A stretch of DNA of 5,899 nt from Dehalococcoidia bacterium (GCA_016783225.1 JADHWZ010000132.1:1-5899), one strand, 5' to 3'; shown: positions 1-5,899, numbered from the stretch's first letter. The notes: generated by a model not told the origin, from the sequence alone. Translations and numbers: made by a program.

Positions 1-795
1 AAAAGGAGCGATGCTCGCCAACCAAGCGTTGAAAAAACCGGCCACGAAACTCTCCACCAGACCTACTATCAGACCACCAACGATAGCCCCAGCTATGGAG
101 TTGAGGCCACCGAGCAGAACTACAGGGATGACCTTGAAGCCGACGAATACCAGAGGAATGCTGACCCCAAGTCGATGACCGAGGAGTATGCCAGCGATGG
201 TGCTCAGTGCGGCAGCCAGCGCCCATGTCAGAGCAAACACAAACTTCACGTTAATTCCCTTGAGTTGAGCGAGTTGGTGGTCTTCTGCCGTTGCCCTCAT
301 TCCCAGCCCTACCTTGGTCCTGGCGAAGAAAATGGCAAAAGCGCCAAAGAGAATCATGACGATAACGAACGGCCAGAGTAACTCAGCATCGATGACAAGC
401 CCAGTGGTGACAGAACCAGTTGGTAGGAATTTAGGCAAAGTCAGAACCTTGCTTTCCCAGACAGCCAGCATAAGTCCTTGTAAGAAGTACGCCAGAGCCA
501 GTGTAGCCATAAGTGCTGACATGTGTGCCTGCCCTATGAGACGGCGCAGGGCGAGCCTTTCCACAAGAATCCCGATCAATGCGGCCACGAGCACAGCGAT
601 GACGATCCCGGCCCATATTGGCACCCCCACCTGGACCATGAGCAAGTAGGCAAGGAAAGCACCCAAAGCCATAATATGTCCAGCCGCGAAGTTGAATACC
701 CCGGTAGCTTTGAATACCAGGACAATGCCAAGCGCTATAAGGGCGTATACGCCCCCGATCAGAAGCCCTGATACGGCGAATTGAAGGATGTTCAT
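1..795 (-). CDS. livH: LivH-type branched-chain amino acid ABC transporter permease (3' end cut off by window)
   Basis: Inner-membrane permease of the HAAT (LivH/LivM) class, which would pair with a LivM-type permease and the LivG ATPase encoded in the same operon. I translated 265 residues without a stop up to the window edge. Family members are usually about 290 residues, so only the last roughly 25 are missing. It is strongly hydrophobic, with roughly eight membrane segments. LivH hallmarks are visible: a first helix with GLLIGGVYALIALG (10-23), the NFAAGH motif (35-40) matching the family's NFAHG, a cytoplasmic coupling loop (about 160-204: TKVGLGMRATAED, LKGIN, then STIAGILLG), and GGLNSIAGAIVGG (229-241). 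The ATG starts one base after the ligase stop (TGA-G-ATG), so translation is probably coupled; a GGAG lies ten bases upstream. The substrate cannot be read from the permease. Its company of an acyl-CoA synthetase suggests a carboxylic acid rather than an amino acid, which is inference. Confidence 0.93.
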   Translation of the reverse strand, partial: MNILQFAVSGLLIGGVYALIALGIVLVFKATGVFNFAAGHIMALGAFLAYLLMVQVGVPIWAGIVIAVLVAALIGILVERLALRRLIGQAHMSALMATLALAYFLQGLMLAVWESKVLTLPKFLPTGSVTTGLVIDAELLWPFVIVMILFGAFAIFFARTKVGLGMRATAEDHQLAQLKGINVKFVFALTWALAAALSTIAGILLGHRLGVSIPLVFVGFKVIPVVLLGGLNSIAGAIVGGLIVGLVESFVAGFFNAWLASIAPF

Positions 796-796
796 C

Positions 797-2698
797 TCAG
801 CTCGTCTCCACGGTGTTGATTCTTACGCTCGTCGTGATCTTGGCTCTGCGGCCATCTCTGTAGACGACCTCACTCTCCATCGGCAGTTCTGACTCACCAC
901 TGTAGAGAGTTTGTATCAGATGCTGGTACTTGTCTTCGACGAAGGTGCGCCGTAGCTTCCTGGTTCGAGTCATCTCCGCCTCATCTGCGTCGAGTTCCTT
1001 GTTCAGATTGGTGAATTTTCTTATCCTTGCCCACTGAGGCAGGGTTCGGTTGACCTTGCTTATCTCTCCGGCGATGAGTTCCAGCACCGCCTCCTTCTGG
1101 GAAAGGTCGCTAAACGTGGTATAAGGGACGCGTTTCCTCTCGGCCCACCTGCCCACGTTGGCGAGGTCGATGTTGGTGATTGCAGTCACATATTCCCTGT
1201 CCTCTCCACCCAAGATGATGGCTTCTTTAATATAGGGGCTAAACCTGAGCCTGACTTCGGTATACTGGGGAGAGAATTTTTGGCCATTTGCCAGGCTTCG
1301 CAAATCATCCATTCGATCCATTACAATAACGTGACCGCTTTCGTCTATGTAGCCGAAATCGCCGGTGTGGTACCATCCATCCCTCAGCTTCTCCCGCGTC
1401 CCCTCTTCATCCTTGTAGTATCCGTCGAAAAGGGTAATGCTTTTGACCAGAATCTCACTTTCGTCCGAAGTCTTGACCTCTATTCCTTCCAGGGGAAAGC
1501 CGGCTGTCTCGGGCCTGATGTCGTCATAAGTGTGTGTGCTGACTGTGCCTATCTCCGAGGCACCGTACATGTTCTTCAAGCTCACACCTATAGCATGGAA
1601 GAATCGAAGTATGTCTGGGCTTATGGCCGAACCGGCAGTGTAGGCTGTCCTCACTTTCAACAGGCCAAGCTTGTCGCGCAGTTGCCTGAGCAGCGCCAAA
1701 TAGGCTATAGAATATAGAAAGCGCCACAACGGTCCGGGCTTCTTCTTGGCGAGTTGGATGTCGGCTACTTTGTATCCGACCGGTAAAAAGAAAACATAGA
1801 GGAACCGCTTGAACGGGTGAGCATCGCTGATTTTGGCCTGTACCGTGCTCACCACACTCTCCCAGTTCCGAGGTCCGTAGAATAAAACGGTGGCGCCTAT
1901 TTCCCTGATGTTCTCTTGGATCATCTCAGGGCTCTCGGCAAAGCTGGCCTTCATCCGACTGAGGATGCAGCCGGTTATGCCGATGCATTGCTCGGTTATC
2001 CACGCTGGCGGCACAAAGGACACGTATTCGTCCTTCTCTGTCCAATCATCCAGATCCTGTCCCAGCTTGGCCAGCATGATGAGCTGACGGTGGGTAACCA
2101 TAGCCCCTTTGGGAAGACCAGTGGTCCCCGAGGTATAACTGATGACTGCCAGGTCACTTCCCTTGCCTTTTTCCAGCTCCTTCTCGAAAATACCCGGGTG
2201 TTCCACCTCATACTTCCTACCCAACTCGATAACCTCATCATAGCTCATGAGTATCGGCTCGTCATAGTTCCATAATCCCCTCTGGTCCCAATAGATGACC
2301 TTTTGAAGAAGAGGAAGCTGGTCTTTGATCTGTAAAGCCTTGTCCACCTGCTCCTGGTCGTGGGCTATGACCATACGAGAATCGGAATGGTTGACCAGAT
2401 ATAACAGCTCTTGGGGACCGGCATCGGTGTATATGCCAATGGCGATGCCACCGAGGGCCTGAGCCGCCAACTCTGCCCGGAACCACTCGGGCTTGTTCTC
2501 CCCTATGATGGACACCTTGTCTCCCCGCCTGAAGCCAAGGGCCAGCAGCCCGAGCGCAAAACACTTCACGTCCTCGAAGTACTCTTTCCAGGTGGACTCG
2601 TTCCAGACGCCATACCGCTTCTCTCTCATAGCCACCGTGTCGGGATACCTGCGGTAATTCTCCCGTAGCAGTTTCGGTATCGTATCCAAGTCTGTCAT
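797..2698 (-). CDS. AMP-forming long-chain-type acyl-CoA synthetase (ANL superfamily)
   Basis: Activates a carboxylic acid with ATP to an acyl-AMP and transfers it to CoA; cytoplasmic or membrane-associated. The 633 residues cover the full COG1022/FadD15-like architecture. The P-loop-like adenylation motif is YTSGTTGLPKG (188-198). The family's internal insertion is hydrophobic (about 298-345). AGSAIS (355-360) and YGASE (378-382) form the acyl/AMP site. HTGD (444-447) holds the ATP-ribose aspartate, and DRMDD (461-465) sits at the hinge where DRKK or DRKKE is usual. The C-terminal lysine is in TRTRKLRR (K581). A tail of about 35 residues (598-633), rich in charged residues, follows the C-terminal domain. 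The ATG is 17 bases after the livG stop and has only a weak GAAG ahead of it, which suggests translational coupling to livG. Placement between livG and livH implies that its substrate is the one imported. Chain length or aromatic preference cannot be told from sequence. Confidence 0.93.
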   Translation of the reverse strand: MTDLDTIPKLLRENYRRYPDTVAMREKRYGVWNESTWKEYFEDVKCFALGLLALGFRRGDKVSIIGENKPEWFRAELAAQALGGIAIGIYTDAGPQELLYLVNHSDSRMVIAHDQEQVDKALQIKDQLPLLQKVIYWDQRGLWNYDEPILMSYDEVIELGRKYEVEHPGIFEKELEKGKGSDLAVISYTSGTTGLPKGAMVTHRQLIMLAKLGQDLDDWTEKDEYVSFVPPAWITEQCIGITGCILSRMKASFAESPEMIQENIREIGATVLFYGPRNWESVVSTVQAKISDAHPFKRFLYVFFLPVGYKVADIQLAKKKPGPLWRFLYSIAYLALLRQLRDKLGLLKVRTAYTAGSAISPDILRFFHAIGVSLKNMYGASEIGTVSTHTYDDIRPETAGFPLEGIEVKTSDESEILVKSITLFDGYYKDEEGTREKLRDGWYHTGDFGYIDESGHVIVMDRMDDLRSLANGQKFSPQYTEVRLRFSPYIKEAIILGGEDREYVTAITNIDLANVGRWAERKRVPYTTFSDLSQKEAVLELIAGEISKVNRTLPQWARIRKFTNLNKELDADEAEMTRTRKLRRTFVEDKYQHLIQTLYSGESELPMESEVVYRDGRRAKITTSVRINTVETS

Positions 2699-2715
2699 GA
2701 CAGCTTCACAATGGC

Positions 2716-3495
2716 CTAAAATCCCGCGTCCCCCAGATAGGCACTTATTACTGACTGGTTGACCTTAATCTCCTCGGGCGTGCCTTCTGCGATTTTCCTG
2801 CCGAAATCTAGCACAACGATTCTATCAGCAATATCCATGACTACTCCCATGTCGTGCTCTATCAGGACGATGGGGATTTTCCTGAGGTCGAATATGTCCA
2901 GGATGTATCGTGCCATGTCCTCCTTCTCCTCGTAGTTCATACCGGCCATAGGTTCATCAAGAAGCAGGAGTTCGGGCTCCAAGGCAAGTGCTCTCCCAAG
3001 GTCAACCTTTTTGCGCTGCCCGTAAGGGAGCATACCGACGGCTTTCTTCCTTATGGATTCCAGCTCGAGGAAGTCGATAATGTCTTCGACAAGCTTGCGA
3101 TGCTGGATTTCACGCCTGTGCGCCGGGCCAAAGTAGATGGCGCTGCTCAAAAGTGAAGGTTTGATGTGCATATGCCTTGCCGCCATGAGATTGTCTACCG
3201 CAGTCATGCCGGAGTAAAGCTGTATGTTCTGGAACGTACGTGCAATTCCCCTGGAAGCGATCTTATAGGGAGCAAGCCCGGTAATCCTATTGTTGTCGTA
3301 ATGGATCTCGCCCTTCTGTGGCTTGTAGAAGCCGCTGACGCAGTTTATGAGACACGTTTTGCCCGCTCCGTTAGGGCCGATGATAGCCAGTATCTCGGGA
3401 TTCCTCACTTCGAAGCTGACATCACGCAATGCCTCCACACCACCAAAGGAGAGGGAGACTGACTCAACCTTCAGCTTGATATCCCCAGCGCTCAT
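2716..3495 (-). CDS. livG: LivG-type ABC transporter ATP-binding protein
   Basis: One of the two ATPases that normally power a Liv-type (HAAT) importer; it sits on the cytoplasmic face of the LivH/LivM pair. Its 259 residues are the normal length. Walker A is GPNGAGKT (40-47), the Q-loop glutamine is Q89 in ARTFQN, and the ABC signature is LPYGQ (156-160), a variant of LSGGQ. Walker B is LLLLDE (176-181), the D-loop region reads AGMN (184-187), and the switch histidine is H214 in IEHD. AGMN and the C-terminal segment EGTPEEIKVN...VISAYLG (237-255) are typical of LivG rather than LivF. The start has a good AAGGAA five bases upstream. The 99 bases between the URO-D stop and this start hold no evident terminator, so readthrough from the upstream gene is plausible. 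The LivF, LivM and LivK partners are not in the window and would be expected beyond the left edge, after livH. Confidence 0.95.
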   Translation of the reverse strand: MSAGDIKLKVESVSLSFGGVEALRDVSFEVRNPEILAIIGPNGAGKTCLINCVSGFYKPQKGEIHYDNNRITGLAPYKIASRGIARTFQNIQLYSGMTAVDNLMAARHMHIKPSLLSSAIYFGPAHRREIQHRKLVEDIIDFLELESIRKKAVGMLPYGQRKKVDLGRALALEPELLLLDEPMAGMNYEEKEDMARYILDIFDLRKIPIVLIEHDMGVVMDIADRIVVLDFGRKIAEGTPEEIKVNQSVISAYLGDAGF

Positions 3496-3594
3496 TCACA
3501 TTCCTTGTGGTTCGATGACAGGTTCCGCATTTGCCTGTAACTCACACCTTGTTGCAGGGGCCAGCAGTTGAAAGGCACCTCGGGCCATACGCCG

Positions 3595-4743
3595 CTACTC
3601 AGGACTTGGCAGGTGGTTTCTGGCAGCGTCGACCATGGCCTTGAAGTTCTCGAACTTCGTGTCGCCGGGAACCTCGCAGCCACTGCTCAGGATGTATCCG
3701 CCTCCTTTCCCTACAACATCTATCCGCTTAGCGCAGTATGCTTCCATCTCCTCAGGTGTACCCAGTGCAGAAATCGAGGCAGGCACATCGCCCATGATAC
3801 ACATGTGCCCGTGAAGGACCTCCTTTGCCCTAAAGATATCGGTGGTACTGTCCAGTTCACAGATGCACTTCGCCTTGGGCAAGTCCTTGAGATAAGGCAG
3901 GTTGATTGTCCAGTCGTTGTCGAAATGAAGTATGGTGGTGAAGCCCTCTGAGGCGAATGCCTCCACCATTGTCTTCATATAGGGGAACTCAAAGCGTTCG
4001 AATATCTTCAGCGGGTAGTAGAACCCACCGCCCCTCTCCATCGCCAGCATGATGCAGGGCAGACCGGTGAGCCTGGCAGCTTCGAGCGCCCCCTCAATGA
4101 AGTCATCCACCACAGCATCGAGAACGGCAGCGACCTTGTCTGGGTGGCGATGCAGGTCCAGCGTGAAATTCGTCAGGCTCCTCTTGATGGAGAAGAACAT
4201 CAGTGGTGTCAGGGTCATTGACCCTGAGAGGACAGGAACGCCCTTTTCCTCCCATGCTTTCTTGTCCTTGACGAACTGGTCCATTTGCCGCTCGGCCCAG
4301 GCGATTATCTGGGCTTCCGTAGCGGGCAGGAACCTCGAGTAGTGTTTATCGGCAAACCGGTTCCACCCCATCTTGATAATGAGGTCATAATCTTCGAAAG
4401 TGATTTCCTCGCGCTCCTCGAATTGAGGCAAGTCGTTCTCGGAAAGCCCTCGCCCCGGCTGCCTGAGCGGCGGCACCATCGCCACGGCAGAGACCTTGGG
4501 CGGTACCATATAGGCGTACCCTGGATAAATCATGCCATCCCAACCCCCCACCTCATCGAAGACGTCCATGATGAGCTGTCTTGCCACATCCAGGTTCCTG
4601 ATGGCCTGTGCGTAGGTCATTCCTTTGTGGCGGCCGGGGAAGAAAGGAGTTATCAGTGGCAGGACGGGCACGCGGTCAACAGGCTGCAAGTTGATAGCCG
4701 CATCGATTCTTTCCTTCGGGGTCAGTGTTAGTTTAGTCGCCAT
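3595..4743 (-). CDS. Uroporphyrinogen decarboxylase superfamily protein (MtaA/CmuA-like, variant metal site)
   Basis: A 382-residue TIM-barrel protein of the URO-D superfamily. It opens with TPKERIDAAINLQPVDRVPV (8-27), the usual N-terminal signature. It also has ERGGGFYYP (236-244), MGDVPASISALGTPEEM (317-333), and a closing GYILSSGCEVPGDTKFENFK (349-368). Relatives MtaA and CmuA are zinc methyltransferases that move methyl groups between corrinoid proteins and thiols; true HemE makes coproporphyrinogen. In the methyltransferases zinc is held by His-x-Cys and a later Cys. Here the aligned site reads H273-F-D275 with C356 in SSGC, so the first Cys is replaced by Asp. That argues against a standard MtaA, and the transporter-ligase neighbourhood argues against haem synthesis. 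The reaction is unknown; a metal-dependent methyl- or C1-transfer, or a lyase on the imported compound, is inference. The ATG is preceded by AGAAGAG seven bases upstream. This is probably the first gene of the minus-strand operon, served by the promoter at 4897-4869. Confidence 0.88.
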   Translation of the reverse strand: MATKLTLTPKERIDAAINLQPVDRVPVLPLITPFFPGRHKGMTYAQAIRNLDVARQLIMDVFDEVGGWDGMIYPGYAYMVPPKVSAVAMVPPLRQPGRGLSENDLPQFEEREEITFEDYDLIIKMGWNRFADKHYSRFLPATEAQIIAWAERQMDQFVKDKKAWEEKGVPVLSGSMTLTPLMFFSIKRSLTNFTLDLHRHPDKVAAVLDAVVDDFIEGALEAARLTGLPCIMLAMERGGGFYYPLKIFERFEFPYMKTMVEAFASEGFTTILHFDNDWTINLPYLKDLPKAKCICELDSTTDIFRAKEVLHGHMCIMGDVPASISALGTPEEMEAYCAKRIDVVGKGGGYILSSGCEVPGDTKFENFKAMVDAARNHLPSPE

Positions 4744-4862
4744 CTAACCGCTCTTCTTTGTACGCGATATGTGCAACTCTACTCTGATTCAGCTTCCGCT
4801 GTCCACACAAACCATCGTGGGAAACCGGCGGTGCTTGTTTACCCTTGAGAACAGTATGTTAT
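4744..4862 (-). promoter_or_regulatory. 5' leader of the URO-D/liv operon with small hairpins
   Basis: The predicted transcript from the promoter at 4897-4869 would have a leader of about 118 bases. By eye it can form three elements. The first is GGGTAAAC (4844-4837) with GTTTCCC (4825-4819), seven pairs with one bulged base. The second is CCAC (4820-4817) with GTGG (4806-4803), which overlaps and competes with the first. The third is CAGC-GGAA-GCTG (4801-4790), a GNRA-capped four-pair stem. No T-run follows any of them, so they are not intrinsic terminators. It does not match a riboswitch class I recognise. The stems are short and could be chance. Confidence 0.3.
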
Positions 4863-4868
4863 TCAATA

Positions 4869-4897
4869 ATGATATACGCCGTCTTGAGAAATGTCAA
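4869..4897 (-). promoter_or_regulatory. Sigma70-type promoter for the minus-strand operon
   Basis: Read on the minus strand, a perfect -35 TTGACA (4897-4892) is separated by exactly 17 bases from TATCAT (4874-4869), five of six matches to the -10 consensus. The predicted start is near 4862. It points at the URO-D gene and is the only strong promoter-like element I found upstream of the operon. Confidence 0.7.
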
Positions 4898-5447
4898 TAG
4901 GGCGAATTCAGGCTCCGCTAATCCGTCAGTGCAGATTCAAAAGACCCACCTCTTGGGTGGCTCCATAGTGCGTCAGGCCGATACACAAGGAGATTGCTTC
5001 GTCGCTGACGCTCCTGGCAAAGACAGCTCCCCGTCATTGCGAACGAAGCGAAGCAGTCGCACGGAGAACGCGCGAGTTCAGCCGACTAGCTATGGAAGCC
5101 ACGGATTCAGGGGCTCTGTCGGGCTGAGCGAAACTCCTTGGAAGCTCATTTCGTGGCGGCACCTCTGCCTTGTCAATGTCTTTCACGCCAGTAGAAGCAG
5201 CATTGGCTTCCCTTCAGGCAGAAATCGAAATTTCGACCTTACTGGTCTGTGGACCCGCCTTGGCTGGTTCGAGAAAGCTCCCGGCGGGACGTACGCAGCT
5301 ACGACAGCCTACCAAATGGCCATCCTGTCTATTACTAAATTCCTATTCCACTCGACCTTGGCCGCGTGTACAATTGGAACGAGCATAGCGTGGCTGCGCA
5401 TATCTGGGGCAGACGGGCAGCGAACGCTGGACGGAAACGAGTAGGGC
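4898..5447. other. Non-coding spacer between two divergent promoters
   Basis: About 550 bases between the two promoters with no gene I can support. A plus-strand open frame covers 4845-5444 (199 codons), but its start lies in the operon's promoter/leader zone and it runs straight through the inverted repeat. Its residues look random (Ser/Arg/Thr-rich, no domain), and no ribosome binding site was evident. The minus strand has frequent stops. The stretch contains the degraded inverted repeat at 4990-5060 and a 12-base perfect palindrome, TCGAAATTTCGA (5225-5236). The rest may be a decayed gene, repeat debris or upstream regulatory DNA. No tRNA or known RNA fold was recognised. Confidence 0.6.
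4990..5060. repeat. Degenerate inverted repeat of the dispersed 'GTCATTGCGA...GAAGCGAAGC' type
   Basis: The left arm (4990-5024) contains GATTGCTTCGTCGCT and ends GGCAAAGAC. The right arm (5033-5060) reads GTCATTGCGAACGAAGCG then AAGCAGTCGC. The reverse complement of the right arm matches the outer 12 bases of the left arm at nine positions and the inner nine bases at seven, with a 6-7 base insertion in the left arm. From general knowledge, closely similar palindromic repeats occur in many copies between genes of several environmental bacteria. They form long hairpins and carry no gene. This copy looks decayed. Confidence 0.55.
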
Positions 5448-5476
5448 TTGACATATAGCGAGCTGAGTCGTATAAA
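5448..5476 (+). promoter_or_regulatory. Sigma70-type promoter for the PAS gene
   Basis: TTGACA (5448-5453), a perfect -35, is followed after exactly 17 bases by TATAAA (5471-5476), five of six matches to TATAAT. The predicted start is near 5483, giving a leader of about 64 bases before the ATG at 5547. It is close to consensus, so it should be strong unless repressed. Confidence 0.75.
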
Positions 5477-5489
5477 GTATCAGTTATGA

Positions 5490-5528
5490 GGGGCTCAAGT
5501 AGCATGACAACCTCTTCATGGTTGCCCC
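5490..5528 (+). other. Leader hairpin(s) upstream of the PAS gene
   Basis: Two inner stems share bases and cannot form together. One is CAACC (5508-5512) with GGTTG (5520-5524), loop TCTTCAT. The other is CATGA (5503-5507) with TCATG (5516-5520). An outer GGGG (5490-5493) with CCCC (5525-5528) can close either. The structure ends seven bases before the Shine-Dalgarno. No T-run follows, so it is not an intrinsic terminator. A role in translation control or mRNA stability is inference. Confidence 0.35.
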
Positions 5529-5535
5529 GATTTCC

Positions 5536-5540
5536 GGAGG
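5536..5540 (+). promoter_or_regulatory. Shine-Dalgarno of the PAS gene
   Basis: GGAGG six bases ahead of ATG (5547-5549) is a near-ideal ribosome binding site. It fixes the start of a gene that is open to the window edge. Confidence 0.8.
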
Positions 5541-5546
5541 TACACA

Positions 5547-5899
5547 ATGAGCGAAGCTGAGAAGACAAAAGAGCAGCTTGTAGGTGAACTGGCACAGTTG
5601 CGCCAGCGAGTCACTGAACTGGAGGCATCGGAAACCGAGCACAAGCAGGCGGAACAGGAGCTGAAATTAGAGGCGGATAAGTTAGGAGCCCTTGCAGATG
5701 GATTAGCCCGGGTAGGAATTGGTACGGACATCGTTGGCATTGATTACGGAGTCCAGTTTCAAAATCAGGTTTTGCAGGAGAGGTTTGGCGATCTCACCGG
5801 CGAATTATGTTATAAGGGCTACATGGCACTAGAAAAACCTTGTGATTTCTGTCCTATGACAAAAGCAGTAAAAGATAACAAGTTAGAGAGCGTTGAACT
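5547..5899 (+). CDS. PAS-type signalling protein, N-terminal part (cut off by window)
   Basis: The first 117 codons read open to the right edge. Residues about 5-48 form a heptad-rich coiled coil (EQLVGELAQLRQRVTELEAS, then EHKQAEQELKLEADKL), the kind of N-terminus found on multi-PAS sensor kinases of environmental anaerobes. From about residue 50 a PAS-like fold begins: GLARVGIGTDIVGIDYGVQFQNQVLQERFG (52-81) resembles the PAS start where a residue of the substrate pocket is followed by 'N' and an F-G turn. Three cysteines follow: C88 in GELCYKGY and C99-DF-C102-P. This CxxCP arrangement recurs in a PAS subclass and could bind metal or heme or act as a redox switch (inference). No signal peptide or membrane segment is seen, so it is probably cytoplasmic. 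The output domain (histidine kinase, sigma54 activator or cyclase) lies outside the window. It is divergent from the transporter operon, so it may sense the same substrate. Confidence 0.75.
   Translation, partial: MSEAEKTKEQLVGELAQLRQRVTELEASETEHKQAEQELKLEADKLGALADGLARVGIGTDIVGIDYGVQFQNQVLQERFGDLTGELCYKGYMALEKPCDFCPMTKAVKDNKLESVE

Noticed and set aside
1280..1717. Plus-strand open frame opposite the acyl-CoA synthetase
   Set aside because: It is antisense to a clearly real gene with intact motifs and has no domain of its own; it is a shadow frame.
3496..3594. Possible terminator or separate promoter between the URO-D gene and livG
   Set aside because: Only weak pairing (ACAGG with CCTGT, 11-base loop) and no T-run were found, and no convincing -35/-10 pair.
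4285..4731. Plus-strand open frame of 148 codons opposite the URO-D gene
   Set aside because: It is antisense to a full-length, motif-bearing gene; the composition is that of a shadow frame.
4944..4972. GGGTGG-containing hairpin resembling a T-box antiterminator
   Set aside because: Only GGGTGG is shared with the T-box core; the rest does not match. The stem is five pairs, and no aminoacyl-tRNA synthetase or amino acid gene lies downstream on that strand.
5225..5236. Perfect 12-base palindrome TCGAAATTTCGA as an operator
   Set aside because: About one such palindrome is expected by chance in a window of this size, and it lies over 200 bases from either promoter, so it is noted only as part of the spacer.
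4845..5444. Plus-strand open frame of 199 codons in the intergenic region
   Set aside because: It starts inside the operon promoter/leader zone, crosses the inverted repeat, shows no evident ribosome binding site, and its composition shows no recognisable domain. It is most likely a chance open frame.
5335..5740. Minus-strand open frames of 86 and 74 codons near the PAS gene
   Set aside because: They overlap the strong PAS promoter, Shine-Dalgarno and coding start on the opposite strand and contain low-complexity Ser/Ala/Cys runs typical of shadows of coiled-coil coding sequence.

Overview
The window looks like an accessory catabolic or uptake locus from an anaerobic, mid-GC bacterium. The protein styles (a Liv-type ABC transporter next to a COG1022-type acyl-CoA synthetase, a URO-D-superfamily protein with a His-x-Asp motif, and a PAS protein opening with a Leu/Arg/Glu coiled coil) and a degraded dispersed repeat resembling the GTCATTGCGA...GCGAAGCAATC type fit an uncultured Chloroflexota (Dehalococcoidia-like) or Desulfobacterota genome. 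This assignment is inference from memory of such genomes and is not proven by the sequence.

Layout. Four genes run leftward on the minus strand. In order of transcription they are: a uroporphyrinogen-decarboxylase-superfamily (MtaA/CmuA-like) protein (4743-3595), a LivG-type ABC ATPase (3495-2716), an AMP-forming long-chain-type acyl-CoA synthetase (2698-797), and a LivH-type permease (795 to the left edge, C-terminus cut off). Spacings are 99, 17 and 1 bases, so livG, the ligase gene and livH are almost certainly co-transcribed, and the URO-D gene probably leads the operon. A near-consensus sigma70 promoter (TTGACA, 17-base spacer, TATCAT) lies on the minus strand at 4897-4869, about 120 bases upstream of the URO-D start. 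The leader it would produce carries several small potential hairpins.

A non-coding stretch of about 550 bases (4898-5447) holds a decayed inverted repeat and no gene I can support. To its right a second, even better sigma70 promoter (TTGACA, 17-base spacer, TATAAA; 5448-5476) points rightward. It is followed by a short leader with mutually exclusive hairpins, a strong Shine-Dalgarno, and the 5' part of a PAS-type signalling gene (5547 to the right edge) with a coiled-coil start and a Cys cluster.

Working model (inference): the Liv-type transporter imports a carboxylic acid or similar small organic substrate, and the co-transcribed ligase activates it to a CoA thioester. The URO-D-like protein would act on the same or a related substrate, possibly as a metal-dependent methyltransferase, although no corrinoid protein is present in the window. 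The divergent PAS protein is positioned to be a sensor for the locus, but nothing in the sequence proves that link. I found no CRISPR array, tRNA, rRNA, insertion sequence or phage gene. The most unusual points are the gene combination, the His-x-Asp...Cys variant of the URO-D metal site, and the two strong promoters with structured leaders flanking the non-coding stretch.
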